Shown here piece after piece: positions 17,275-24,803 of a stretch of DNA of 59,850 nt. Source of the DNA: JBFEYJ01 sp041563315. GTDB taxonomy: Bacteria > Pseudomonadota > Gammaproteobacteria > Thiohalomonadales > Thiohalomonadaceae. The stretch lies in the NCBI GenBank assembly GCA_041563315.1, contig JBFFNE010000009.1, forward strand, positions 1 to 59,850. The letters are read 5' to 3'. Under the pieces are notes generated by a model. That model made no database searches and was not told the origin of the DNA. It saw only the letters and a list, made by a program, of their open reading frames with translations. The translations under genes and the position numbers were made by a program. The first letter of the stretch is position 1. Each line of letters opens with the position of its first letter.

Positions 17275-17949
17275 ATGCACTGGTTGGAAGAGCCAACTGA
17301 TGACTTTGTGGCGATCCCTGACGCAGTGGTCGATCTCGTCTTTTCCATCCGTTGCCGTGTTTTGCCGGTGGATCACGCCTATGCCCTGTTTGCTGCATTG
17401 GTGCCGCATCTTCCTTGGCTTGGACAGGAGCCGATGGCGGGTATTCATCCGTTGCATGTGGCAGAGAGTGCCCATGGCTGGGTGCGCCCGGAGAAGGCCG
17501 ACGAGCTGCTGCACCTGTCACGACGAACCAAACTGGTGTTGCGGCTGCCGCGGGAGCGGGTGGCGGAGGTAGAGGCACTGGAAGGCAAGCACCTGCGGGT
17601 CGCAGGTCACGCCATGATCCTGTGCAAACCCACTCTGTTGCCGTTAAGCCGTAGCCGCTCCCTCTTTTCGCGAAGGGTGGTGATTGGTGATGAGGAGACC
17701 GAAACGCAATTCATCGAGCGGCTGCTGGAGGAGATGCACGCCATCGACGTGAGACCGAAGCGGATCCTCCCGGGCCTGGCCCATTCCCTGCGCGCACCGG
17801 GGCAGAGGTTGTGCACCCGCCTGTTAAGCGTGGAGGAGCTGTCCCTGGAAGAGTCGTTCCGCCTGCAGATGCACAGCCTCGGTCCCTATCGCCATCTCGG
17901 CTGCGGCATCTTCATTCCGCACAAGCCGCTGAGTGCCGTACGCATTTGA
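17275..17949 (+). CDS. cas6: Solitary Cas6-type CRISPR RNA endonuclease (Cas6/Cmx6-like)
   Basis: The 224-residue protein begins with DLVFSIRCRVLPVDHAYALFAAL, the strand-helix opening of the Cmx6 (type I-MYXAN) Cas6 group. RFKs of the ferredoxin-like folds follow (HLRVAGHAMIL), and a Gly-rich loop is near the C-terminus (RHLGCGIFIPHK). Cas6 cuts precursor CRISPR RNA in repeats. RBS AAGGAGGG sits before ATG 17275. No other cas gene and no CRISPR array is in the window, so the substrate is unknown: it may act in trans or have been repurposed. Confidence 0.75.
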   Translation: MHWLEEPTDDFVAIPDAVVDLVFSIRCRVLPVDHAYALFAALVPHLPWLGQEPMAGIHPLHVAESAHGWVRPEKADELLHLSRRTKLVLRLPRERVAEVEALEGKHLRVAGHAMILCKPTLLPLSRSRSLFSRRVVIGDEETETQFIERLLEEMHAIDVRPKRILPGLAHSLRAPGQRLCTRLLSVEELSLEESFRLQMHSLGPYRHLGCGIFIPHKPLSAVRI

Positions 17950-17962
17950 TATAGCTGTGGCT

Positions 17963-18101
17963 GTAGGTCGGACTTTAGTTCGGCAGCGGCGGTTAACGAA
18001 GTCTGGTGATGTCGGGCTAAAGCCCGGAACTTTGAACGTAACTACTCGTCCCATTCCGACAAGATGTACTCACCGCAAAGAATCGCGACCGGGACGGTCG
18101 C
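17963..18101. repeat. Cluster of small REP-like hairpins
   Basis: Three short inverted repeats lie in tandem: GTCGGAC-TTTA-GTTCGG near 17967, GTCGGGC-TAAA-GCCCGGA at 18011-18028, and GCGACCG-GGA-CGGTCGC at 18085-18101. They fall between the convergent cas6-like and HAD phosphatase genes. All are REP-like in style and none has the spaced direct-repeat form of a CRISPR array. Confidence 0.6.
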
Positions 18102-18127
18102 TCCCACAGTATGAGGGATTTGGTTAT

Positions 18128-18196
18128 GTAGGAGCGGCTTCCAGCCGCGACCGAACGGAGGCGCATCAGACAGTCGCGGCAAGATGCCGCTACTAC
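18128..18196. repeat. BIME-like REP pair
   Basis: GTAGGAGCGGCTTCCAGCCGCGA (18128-18150, itself a hairpin) is followed by its near reverse complement at 18174-18196, separated by 23 bp. This head-to-head arrangement is the BIME form of REP sequences. A closely related pair lies at 57614-57680. Confidence 0.8.
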
Positions 18197-18206
18197 ACCT
18201 TGAACC

Positions 18207-18992
18207 TTAATCCTGCATCTCCTGACACCACCATGCCGGCAGGGCGGCAATGGAGTCGAGCACGGCATAGGGTGTGATCCCTTGTTCCAGGTCATCGGGG
18301 CGGTATTTCCCGGTGCGTACCAGCACAGCGCGAAGCCCCGCCTGTTGTGCACCATCAATATCGCCGCGGATGTCATCGCCTATCATCACGGCATCTTGCG
18401 CACCGATATTGAGATGCGACAAGGCGGTTTCGTAAAACCGTGCAGCCGGTTTGCCCATGACCAGCGCTTCTCGTCCAGTGGCGTACTCCAGTCCCTTGAT
18501 GAAGGTGCCGACATCGAGGCGTAGGCCATCCTCCGCCTGCCAGTAACGGGTCAGCCCCAGGGCGATGAGCGGTGTTTGAGGGTTTTGCATCAGGAGGCGA
18601 AAGGCATGATTGTAGGTGGCAAAATCCCATGCCTCGCCGAGGTCACCCAGAACCACCGCCGCAACTTGGCGCTGATCATCGCGGGCGATGGTGAGGTCGG
18701 AAAATTCCACATGAGTGAGTTCGGGAACGAATAGGGCGACTGGACCTTCAACATGCTGGTGTAGCCAGCTGGCGGCGGCTACAGGCGGCGTGAGAATCTC
18801 TTGAGTGGAAACGGTAATTCCCATTGCTCCAAGTTTTTCCGCCAATACAGAGCGAGGGCGTGAGGTGGTGTTGGTGAGAAAACAGTGTGGAATATTTTGT
18901 TCATGGCACCAGGCGACAGCCTCCCGTGCGCCGGCAATCGCCTGTTCGCCCTGGTAGAGGACACCGTCCATATCGAGGAGAAGTGCATGCAT
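18207..18992 (-). CDS. HAD-IIA family phosphatase (NagD/LHPP-like)
   Basis: The 261-residue protein has HAD motif I LLDMDGVLY (about 5-13), motif II in LTNTTSRP, a C2 cap domain, GKPAARFY and motif IV MIGDDIRGDIDGA. These are features of the NagD/LHPP subfamily IIA (TIGR01458-like). Substrates of the group include sugar phosphates, nucleotides and phosphohistidine or pyrophosphate. The specific substrate cannot be deduced. Confidence 0.85.
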   Translation of the reverse strand: MHALLLDMDGVLYQGEQAIAGAREAVAWCHEQNIPHCFLTNTTSRPRSVLAEKLGAMGITVSTQEILTPPVAAASWLHQHVEGPVALFVPELTHVEFSDLTIARDDQRQVAAVVLGDLGEAWDFATYNHAFRLLMQNPQTPLIALGLTRYWQAEDGLRLDVGTFIKGLEYATGREALVMGKPAARFYETALSHLNIGAQDAVMIGDDIRGDIDGAQQAGLRAVLVRTGKYRPDDLEQGITPYAVLDSIAALPAWWCQEMQD

Positions 18993-19374
18993 TGCGTTTT
19001 CTTGCCCTTGGGTTGTTTAGTGCAGGGGGTCCTTTGCCGGTAGACAGGACTGCTACGAAAAAGAATAGCGTGATTGTTGTGTCTGTCATAAGCGCGCGGC
19101 ACCCGGCGAAGTTGCTTTCTAGAGAGTGGGCTTGTGATTTTGTCGCGAGAGCGAGTGTCCCGGCCGCGAAGGGTGTCGAGCGAATCGCGACCGTTCTCCC
19201 GCAGGGGAGAGGCGCATCAGGTTGTCGGACGACCTTTTGCGCCACTTCCCACGACTGTGTGAACCACGCATTTTAAGACGCGTTTGCACTATCGAGGAAC
19301 GTGACACACACTTGAGCTAAGGTTAAGGGGCACGCCTGCTCGCAAATGCCCCACCGCGAGGGAGTCCCGTTAGC
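18993..19374. other. Intergenic region with decayed REP-like sequence
   Basis: About 380 bp between divergent genes. ATCGCGACCGTTCTCCC (around 19184) resembles the loop side of the local REPs. AGGGAG at about 19359-19363 is the RBS of the gene at 19375. No convincing ORF, RNA or promoter pair was found. Confidence 0.4.
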
Positions 19375-19668
19375 ATGTATCAGTGTCGCATTGAAAAACG
19401 GGTCTGGCGCGAACCGGACCACTCTTTGGGCTGCACCGTTCTTTACTATGAGCTGGAAAACGAAGAACCACCCAGGGTGGGAATGGAGGTTAACGAGGGG
19501 CGCTGGTATTCGGGGCCTCTTACCTTCGTGGTGTGGAATTTGGATGATGAGCGCTTTCTCTGCCGTGCGGAAGACGAATATCCGGTGTCAGACCGCGACT
19601 ATGACTATTCCTACGAGTGGATCGTGGAGAACTTCCTCCTGCAGGGCTGGCATGCCGCTGATGCATGA
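19375..19668 (+). CDS. Hypothetical protein, 97 aa
   Basis: The small soluble acidic protein is rich in Tyr/Trp (WYSGPLTFVVWNLDDERFLCRAEDEYPV). It has a good upstream RBS (AGGGAG). The alpha/beta pattern looks like a genuine conserved small protein, but no family is recognised. It converges with the 130-residue hypothetical gene. Confidence 0.65.
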   Translation: MYQCRIEKRVWREPDHSLGCTVLYYELENEEPPRVGMEVNEGRWYSGPLTFVVWNLDDERFLCRAEDEYPVSDRDYDYSYEWIVENFLLQGWHAADA

Positions 19669-19688
19669 CGTCTCTGATACGGTGAATC

Positions 19689-20081
19689 TTAACTTATTAC
19701 TATGTTCCCGCTGCCAAAGGGATGCCCACTCTCTTTGAGCCTGTCTGCCAGCCCTGTTTTGTCGAACCGCCCGTAGGCCATGGAGTTGTCCCAGAGCCTC
19801 AGTTGCGCGGGATTGGCGGTGAAGTGAAAACGGCCGCCACCGACCACCGTTAAATCTGACAGGGTGATCTCCAAATGTTCGGCATCGCGCCATTGATGGG
19901 GCAGATTATGGTCGGTAAGAAAATGGCCCAGCATCTGATTATGGAAGAGATGCTCGTTGCGGGTGGCAAAGAGCAGATATTCGTTGCCTTGCCAGCGGAA
20001 CTGGAGAAATTTTCCTTCAATGATTTCAGCGTTGGCCAGTGTCTCTAGTAGCGGGTAGGTCTCAATGATCACTCTGTGCAT
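19689..20081 (-). CDS. Hypothetical protein, 130 aa, last gene of the arsS-type operon
   Basis: The 130-residue soluble protein has hydrophobic/polar alternation suggesting beta strands (GKFLQFRWQGNEYLLFATRNEHLFHNQMLGHFL). It starts 33 bp after the small membrane gene on the same strand, so it may share the operon. No family is recognised. Confidence 0.6.
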   Translation of the reverse strand: MHRVIIETYPLLETLANAEIIEGKFLQFRWQGNEYLLFATRNEHLFHNQMLGHFLTDHNLPHQWRDAEHLEITLSDLTVVGGGRFHFTANPAQLRLWDNSMAYGRFDKTGLADRLKESGHPFGSGNIVIS

Positions 20082-20114
20082 GTTTCTATCTCTTTAACGA
20101 GCTAGTTGGAACAT

Positions 20115-20342
20115 TCAGGCCGTGCCTTTTTTCAGGCTGAGGCGGGCCAGCTTTAGTACGAGCAGGAGCACGGGTGTGCCATGCATCAGCAGGTCGAAGA
20201 TATCGATGGGACGTGCCAGTGTACCAGCGGCGAGCATCTTGAGTTTTTCCCACAGGTGAGGCTCCGGGGTGAACGGGGCTAGCCCCAGCAGCAGGGCGAC
20301 GATAAGCAGGGTCGAAAGTGGGATTTTGTCTAACCAATTCAT
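20115..20342 (-). CDS. Small two-helix inner-membrane protein, 75 aa
   Basis: Two hydrophobic segments (about 8-23 and 55-68) flank a polar loop with PEPHLWEKLKMLAAGTLARPIDIFDLLMHG. Similar small proteins are sometimes annotated as RND transporter pieces, but nothing here shows a transporter. Its ATGA start overlaps the glycosyltransferase stop, indicating translational coupling and a role in the same pathway. Confidence 0.75.
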   Translation of the reverse strand: MNWLDKIPLSTLLIVALLLGLAPFTPEPHLWEKLKMLAAGTLARPIDIFDLLMHGTPVLLLVLKLARLSLKKGTA

Positions 20343-20983
20343 TCATAGGGTCCTGTAGTAGAAGTAAATCGAAGATCGGGAAAGTGACGCAGATCCTCGG
20401 GACGGTCGAGGTCATGTTTAACCTCCAGCAGGCGGGTGTTCATGCCGAGCTGTTGCAGTCGCCTCCGGGTTTCTGCCAGAACACCATCCCCACCCCACAC
20501 CATATCATTGAACAGCGAGGGTTCGAAACGGCGTAGACCCAGCAGGTAGTAACCGCCGTCGGCGGCCGGGCCGAGCACAGCGTCGGCCCCTTGGCGCAGC
20601 AGCTCGGCGGAGTGGAGAAGATCGTCGGTGGTGAGGCCGGGACAATCGGTACCGATGATGAGAGCCCATGAATATTCTGCCAGGGCGCACTCGAAGGCGT
20701 GCGCCATGCGCGCCCCGAGATCATCGCCCTGTTGCTGGTACAGTTGCAGCGGATACCGGGCCGCACCGTCGATGAACGCGGGATGACCGGTGTCGGGAGT
20801 GCACCAAAGTTGAAACACGCCACACGGTTGACTTCCGACAGTCGCGAGGGTCGAATTGAGAAGATATTGCTGTAGCCCGGCGGCACCCTTCTCGCCAAGC
20901 GCCGGAATCAGGCGGGTCTTGGCCTGGCCTGGCAGTGGGGCCTTGGCAAAGATCAGCAGAGCGCCTTCGTGCGGTGTGATCAT
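20339..20983 (-). CDS. TIGR04282/DUF2064 glycosyltransferase, arsenosugar-biosynthesis type
   Basis: The 214-residue GT-A fold protein has an N-terminal FAKAPLPGQAKTRLIPALG, then IGTDCPGLTTDDL, and AVLGPAADGGYYLLGL. These are the landmarks of DUF2064. The family frequently neighbours arsS and is thought to act in arsenosugar-type or related nucleotide-sugar chemistry. It lies 14 bp downstream of the arsS-like gene and overlaps the following small membrane gene by 4 bp. Confidence 0.87.
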   Translation of the reverse strand: MITPHEGALLIFAKAPLPGQAKTRLIPALGEKGAAGLQQYLLNSTLATVGSQPCGVFQLWCTPDTGHPAFIDGAARYPLQLYQQQGDDLGARMAHAFECALAEYSWALIIGTDCPGLTTDDLLHSAELLRQGADAVLGPAADGGYYLLGLRRFEPSLFNDMVWGGDGVLAETRRRLQQLGMNTRLLEVKHDLDRPEDLRHFPDLRFTSTTGPYE

Positions 20984-20997
20984 GAACCCGGGATCAA

Positions 20998-21966
20998 TCA
21001 GCCCAGCGCCCCGCCGCAGCTGCTGCCTTGGCCGGCGGTGCAGCCATAGCAGTGATCGGCTACAGCGATAGGGAGTCCGGCAAGCCGCTGTTTATCGAGT
21101 TCGCTGAGATGGCGCGGCCCTGTGGCTGCACCGGACAGCGGCAGCGACAGCACCTGGTTGAAGTCGCAATCATAAACATTTCCCTGCCAGTCGACGCTGA
21201 TCAGGCTGCGGCACATCACCTGTGCCAGATTCTGTTCCACGAAGTTGTCGCGCAACAGCGCCATGTAATCCTGGAACTGCCCGGTGGAGACGAGGGTGCT
21301 GCCAAAGCGCTGGATCGGCATGTTTACCAGGGTGAGCAGGCGGTTGAAACGGATCCCGTACTGTTCGCCGAGCACCCGGCGGTAGTCCTGCTCCAATGCC
21401 TCTTGTGGTGGCGGCAGGGAGGTGCCGGTGGGGTTGTACATTAGGTTCAGCACCAAGCCGCTGCCGGGCTCGCCATAGCCCTGGGCATTGAGCTGGCGCA
21501 GCCCGGCGAGGCTAGCGTCGAACACCCCTTTGCCGCGTTGACCGTTAACATTCTCCTCAAGATAGCAGGGCATTGAGGCGACCACTTCGACCTGTTCGGC
21601 GGCGAGAAATTCGGCCAGCGTCTCCTGCCCCGGCTCATTGAGAATAGTGAGGTTGCAGCGGTCAATCACCGCCACGCCGAGTTGCCGGGCGCGGCTTACC
21701 AGGCGGCGAAAATGGGGATTGAGTTCTGGTGCACCGCCGGTCAGATCGAGCCTGGGGGTGCGGTGCTGCTCAAGAAAACGCAGCACCATATCTACCGTCT
21801 CCCCCGCCATCACCTCGGTGCGTTTCGGTCCGGCATTGATATGGCAGTGGAGGCATTGCTGGTTGCAGAGATAGCCGAGATTGACCTGAAAGGTCTCCAG
21901 CGCGCCGCGGCGCAGCGGCGGGAAGTCGCTTTTGCCAGGGTGCAGCAGGGGCAGCATGTCATGCAT
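20998..21966 (-). CDS. arsS: ArsS-type radical SAM protein
   Basis: The 322-residue protein has the radical SAM cluster motif CNQQCLHCH (about 34-42), then LDLTGGAPELNPHFRRLV. A Cys-rich C-terminus (DHCYGCTAGQGSSCGGALG) is typical of ArsS and its SPASM-like extension. ArsS converts dimethylarsenate plus a deoxyadenosyl group into the arsenosugar precursor. It is 16 bp from the upstream TVP38-rhodanese gene. No arsM or other arsenic methylation gene is in the window, so the true substrate may differ or be supplied from elsewhere. Confidence 0.85.
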   Translation of the reverse strand: MHDMLPLLHPGKSDFPPLRRGALETFQVNLGYLCNQQCLHCHINAGPKRTEVMAGETVDMVLRFLEQHRTPRLDLTGGAPELNPHFRRLVSRARQLGVAVIDRCNLTILNEPGQETLAEFLAAEQVEVVASMPCYLEENVNGQRGKGVFDASLAGLRQLNAQGYGEPGSGLVLNLMYNPTGTSLPPPQEALEQDYRRVLGEQYGIRFNRLLTLVNMPIQRFGSTLVSTGQFQDYMALLRDNFVEQNLAQVMCRSLISVDWQGNVYDCDFNQVLSLPLSGAATGPRHLSELDKQRLAGLPIAVADHCYGCTAGQGSSCGGALG

Positions 21967-21982
21967 TGGGATACCTCAATGA

Positions 21983-22945
21983 TTACCGTTCTACGGGGTA
22001 GCCGCGTTCGTTCCAGGCACTCATGCCGCCGCGTACTACATGGAGATGAGAAAAACCGTTTTTTGCCAGCAGCAGTGCCGCCTTGTTGGAGCGCACATCG
22101 GTGCGGCAGATGATGGCGATGGGCGTTTCATCGTGTGGTACCAGCTCTTCCAGCCGTCGTTCGAGCTCCTGCAATGGAATGTTCAGTGCGCCGGGTATGT
22201 GGCCGGACTCGCCATGAAACTCCTCAGGGGTGCGCACATCGAGCAGCAGCGGCGGCGAACCGGAAAGCTGCTGCTTCAAGGTCTCTGTGTCAAGCATCGG
22301 CCCTTGGCGTAGTCGACCGATGAGCCGCGGCAGGAAGGCCACCGCGGCGAGTAGTGCCAGCGCCAGTAACCCCTTCTGGACCGCGGCCTCGCTGCCGGCC
22401 ACCGCCTCGCGCCCGGCATAGCCGAGGTAAGTATAGGCAATGGCCCCCGGCAGCATGCAGGTGTAGGAGGCGATGATGTAGTGGGAGAGAGGTAGGCGGG
22501 TGAGACCGAGGGCGTAGTTGAGCACATTGAACGGAAATAGCGGCACCAGGCGGACGAAAGCGACGAAGCGCCATCCCTCGCTCTCCACGCCGTGCTTGAG
22601 TTGTTTTAGCCGGCCGCCGCTCTTGCGTTCCACCCAGTCGGCGGCGAGGTAGCGGGCAATGAGAAAGGCGAGAGTCGCGCCGAGGGTGGCGCCGGTGAGG
22701 TTGAAGAGAGTGCCCCAGAGCGGACCGAAGATCGCTCCGCCGGCGAGGGTCAGCACCGAGCCGGGTAGAAACAGCACCGTACCGAGGGTGTAGATCAGTA
22801 TGAAAAGCAGAGGACCGGCCAGGCCGGCATTGGCCACCCACTGCTCCAGCGCCTCGGCACTGAGCAGGTCGCGGTAGCTCACCGCCATGGCAATGGCGGC
22901 GATAACCAGGGCGGCGAGTGCACCGCGCAGAAGGGTTTTGTTCAT
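21983..22945 (-). CDS. TVP38/TMEM64 (VTT-domain) membrane protein fused to rhodanese
   Basis: ATG 22945, with AGGGA seven bases upstream, gives 320 aa. Five or six membrane segments form the VTT (DedA-like) domain, with GPLWGTLFNLTGATLGATLAFL and FVRLVPLFPFNVLNYALGL. The C-terminal rhodanese domain has LLLDVRTPEEFHGESGHIPGALNIP and the active-site loop ICRTDVRS with Cys. The fusion suggests membrane-linked sulfane-sulfur handling. It is the first gene of the arsS-type operon. Confidence 0.88.
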   Translation of the reverse strand: MNKTLLRGALAALVIAAIAMAVSYRDLLSAEALEQWVANAGLAGPLLFILIYTLGTVLFLPGSVLTLAGGAIFGPLWGTLFNLTGATLGATLAFLIARYLAADWVERKSGGRLKQLKHGVESEGWRFVAFVRLVPLFPFNVLNYALGLTRLPLSHYIIASYTCMLPGAIAYTYLGYAGREAVAGSEAAVQKGLLALALLAAVAFLPRLIGRLRQGPMLDTETLKQQLSGSPPLLLDVRTPEEFHGESGHIPGALNIPLQELERRLEELVPHDETPIAIICRTDVRSNKAALLLAKNGFSHLHVVRGGMSAWNERGYPVER

Positions 22946-23051
22946 AAAATTATCCCTGGTTGCTTTACGCCAAGAAGCCATGCCGGGCAAGTCTCCCCGG
23001 ACTTCTTTAGTGTTTCGGCGTCTTTTTTTCAATAGGTGGTTGCTGTTGTAA

Positions 23052-23069
23052 GTCGGGCCTCGGCCCGAC
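23052..23069. repeat. Short REP-like hairpin
   Basis: GTCGGGCC-TC-GGCCCGAC is a perfect 8-bp stem with a 2-nt centre between the desaturase-like gene and the TVP38-rhodanese gene, upstream of the operon start. It is similar to the hairpins near 18011. Confidence 0.6.
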
Positions 23070-23123
23070 ACCTCCGCACGTACGGTCTGTCAGATTAAAG
23101 CACGATATTCAGTACCTGGGCTG

Positions 23124-23981
23124 TTAATCCGGATTGTTCCAGTTGCGGCGGTTAATGGCATAGTCGCTCACCTTGCCACGGAACGGCATCAACAGCAGCC
23201 CGTCGAAGCGGCTCGCCTCAGCCGGGTTGCGGAATTTGTGGATGCCGATGGTCATCCCCAGGTGGCCGCCGCGCGGTTGGTCGCGGTAGGTTCCGAAGAG
23301 ACGGTCCCACAGAGAGAGATTGAAGCCGAAATTGCTGTTGGCCTCGTCATCCTCCACCGAGTGGTGGACCCGGTGCATATCCGGCGTGACGATGAGCAGG
23401 CGAAGTACCCGATCCAGCCCCAGCGGCAGGCGGATGTTGCCGTGGTTGAACATCGCCAGGCCGTTGAGGACCACCTCGAAGATCACGACGGCTACCACCG
23501 GCGGGCCAAGCACGACGATGGTGGCGAACTTGATCAGCATCGAGAGGATAATCTCGATGGGGTGAAAACGTGCGCCGGTGGTTACATCGTAGTCGAGATC
23601 CGCATGGTGTACCCGGTGCAGGCGCCAGAAGAGTGGCACGGCGTGGACCATCACATGCTGCAGGTAGATGATGAAGTCCATCACCACCACCGACACCACC
23701 ACCGCCAGCCAGAACGGCACCTCGACATAGTTGAAGATCCCCCAGCCTTGCGTACTGGCGAAGGCGGCCATACCGACCGCTGCGGCGGGGAAGAGTAGGC
23801 GCAGCAGGAAGCTATTGAAGAAGACCAGTCCGAGATTGTTGGACCAGCGCAGCAGCTTGGAGACGGTCAGTGGCCGCCGCGGCGCGGCGATCTCCCACAG
23901 GGCGATGAGCGCCAGGATACCGAAGAAGAAGCCGAGGCGGATGGTCACCTCGTGCTGCATGATCCAGTCGTTGACTACCAT
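23124..23981 (-). CDS. Sterol desaturase/fatty acid hydroxylase-family membrane protein
   Basis: The 285-residue protein has about four membrane helices. The di-iron histidine boxes are HVMVHAVPLFWRLHRVHHAD, then HPIE, a long AAS, and MHRVHHSVED. Members hydroxylate or desaturate lipids. It is divergent from the ArsR-rhodanese regulator across a palindrome at 24057-24080, so it is a likely target of that regulator. It is on the same strand as the arsS operon, with a 178-bp gap. Confidence 0.87.
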   Translation of the reverse strand: MVVNDWIMQHEVTIRLGFFFGILALIALWEIAAPRRPLTVSKLLRWSNNLGLVFFNSFLLRLLFPAAAVGMAAFASTQGWGIFNYVEVPFWLAVVVSVVVMDFIIYLQHVMVHAVPLFWRLHRVHHADLDYDVTTGARFHPIEIILSMLIKFATIVVLGPPVVAVVIFEVVLNGLAMFNHGNIRLPLGLDRVLRLLIVTPDMHRVHHSVEDDEANSNFGFNLSLWDRLFGTYRDQPRGGHLGMTIGIHKFRNPAEASRFDGLLLMPFRGKVSDYAINRRNWNNPD

Positions 23982-24012
23982 GGTCGAACTCCCCCTTTTG
24001 CCTGAAAACGCC

Positions 24013-24040
24013 TTGTGGCGGATGAGGTGAATGTTATACT
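24013..24040 (+). promoter_or_regulatory. Putative sigma70 promoter of the ArsR-rhodanese gene
   Basis: TTGTGG (24013-24018), a 16-bp spacer and TATACT (24035-24040). Transcription would begin near 24047, placing the palindrome at 24057-24080 just downstream of the start, where bound repressor would block it. Confidence 0.5.
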
Positions 24041-24056
24041 GAATCGATAAAATTAA

Positions 24057-24080
24057 CTATTCAATCGATTAATTGAATAG
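24057..24080. promoter_or_regulatory. Perfect palindromic operator between divergent genes
   Basis: CTATTCAAT and ATTGAATAG are 9-bp perfect arms around the 6-bp spacer CGATTA. The AT-rich form is typical of ArsR/SmtB-family operators. It lies 23 bp before the ArsR-rhodanese ATG and 75 bp from the divergent desaturase-like start, suggesting autoregulation and control of both genes. Confidence 0.7.
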
Positions 24081-24102
24081 ATTATTCTCAAGGTGCAGGG
24101 TT

Positions 24103-24774
24103 ATGTCAAGCGGCCACTTCAAGCAGGATCTTTTCGCCCAGTTTGCCCGTGTCGGCAAGGCGCTGAGTAACGGTAACCGACTTGAGTTGCTGGAGTTCAT
24201 CGCCCAGGGGGAGCGCAGCGTGGAAGAGCTGGCGCGGGTCGCCGGCCTCACTGTTGCCAACACCTCGCAGCACCTGCAGCAGTTGCGCCAGGCCGGACTG
24301 GTGGTGTGCCGCAAGGAGGGGCTCAAGGTTTATTACCGCATCAGCGACGATGATGTGCTGGAGCTGTTTGGCACCCTGCGCCGAGTCGCGGAACGGCATT
24401 TGGCGGAGGTCTCGCAGTTGGTGCAGACCTACCTCACGACCCGTGATGCCCTTGAGCCGTTGGCCCGCACCGAGTTGCTGGAGCGGGTGCGTGACGGTCT
24501 GGTGACGGTGCTCGATGTCCGGCCTCCGGAAGAGTATGCTGCAGGGCACCTGCCCGGCGCCGTCAATGTCCCGCTGGCCCGGCTTGAGGAGCAGTTTGAT
24601 GAAATGGATCAGGGCCATGAAGTGGTTGCCTACTGCCGTGGCCCCCATTGCATTTTAGCCTTTGAGGCTGTGGCCAGGCTGCGTGAGCATGGTTTTACAG
24701 CGTATCGACTGGAGGACGGCTTCCCCGAGTGGCGTTTAGCCGGCTTACCAGTGGCACATGAAAACAAACAATAA
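24103..24774 (+). CDS. ArsR-family transcriptional regulator fused to rhodanese
   Basis: The 223-residue protein starts at ATG 24103. Upstream in-frame TTG 24073 lies inside the operator and is unlikely. The N-terminal winged helix (about 8-95) has ELARVAGLTVANTSQHLQQLRQAGLV. The C-terminal rhodanese domain has VLDVRPPEEYAAGHLPGAVNVP and the active-site loop CRGPHC. Of the classic metal-binding cysteines only one (VVCRKEG) is visible, so it probably senses sulfane sulfur or another thiol signal through the rhodanese domain (inference). Confidence 0.88.
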   Translation: MSSGHFKQDLFAQFARVGKALSNGNRLELLEFIAQGERSVEELARVAGLTVANTSQHLQQLRQAGLVVCRKEGLKVYYRISDDDVLELFGTLRRVAERHLAEVSQLVQTYLTTRDALEPLARTELLERVRDGLVTVLDVRPPEEYAAGHLPGAVNVPLARLEEQFDEMDQGHEVVAYCRGPHCILAFEAVARLREHGFTAYRLEDGFPEWRLAGLPVAHENKQ

Positions 24775-24803
24775 AGTACCCTCATGAATAAGGAGTCATT
24801 CGA

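Noticed and set aside
17192..17578. Extended N-terminus of greB
   Set aside because: The extra 129 residues are low-complexity Pro/Ala and overlap the divergent cas6-like gene. The GreB family starts near ATG 17191.
17950..18206. Possible CRISPR array beside the cas6-like gene
   Set aside because: The repeats are REP-like hairpins of different kinds and not regularly spaced direct repeats with unique spacers.
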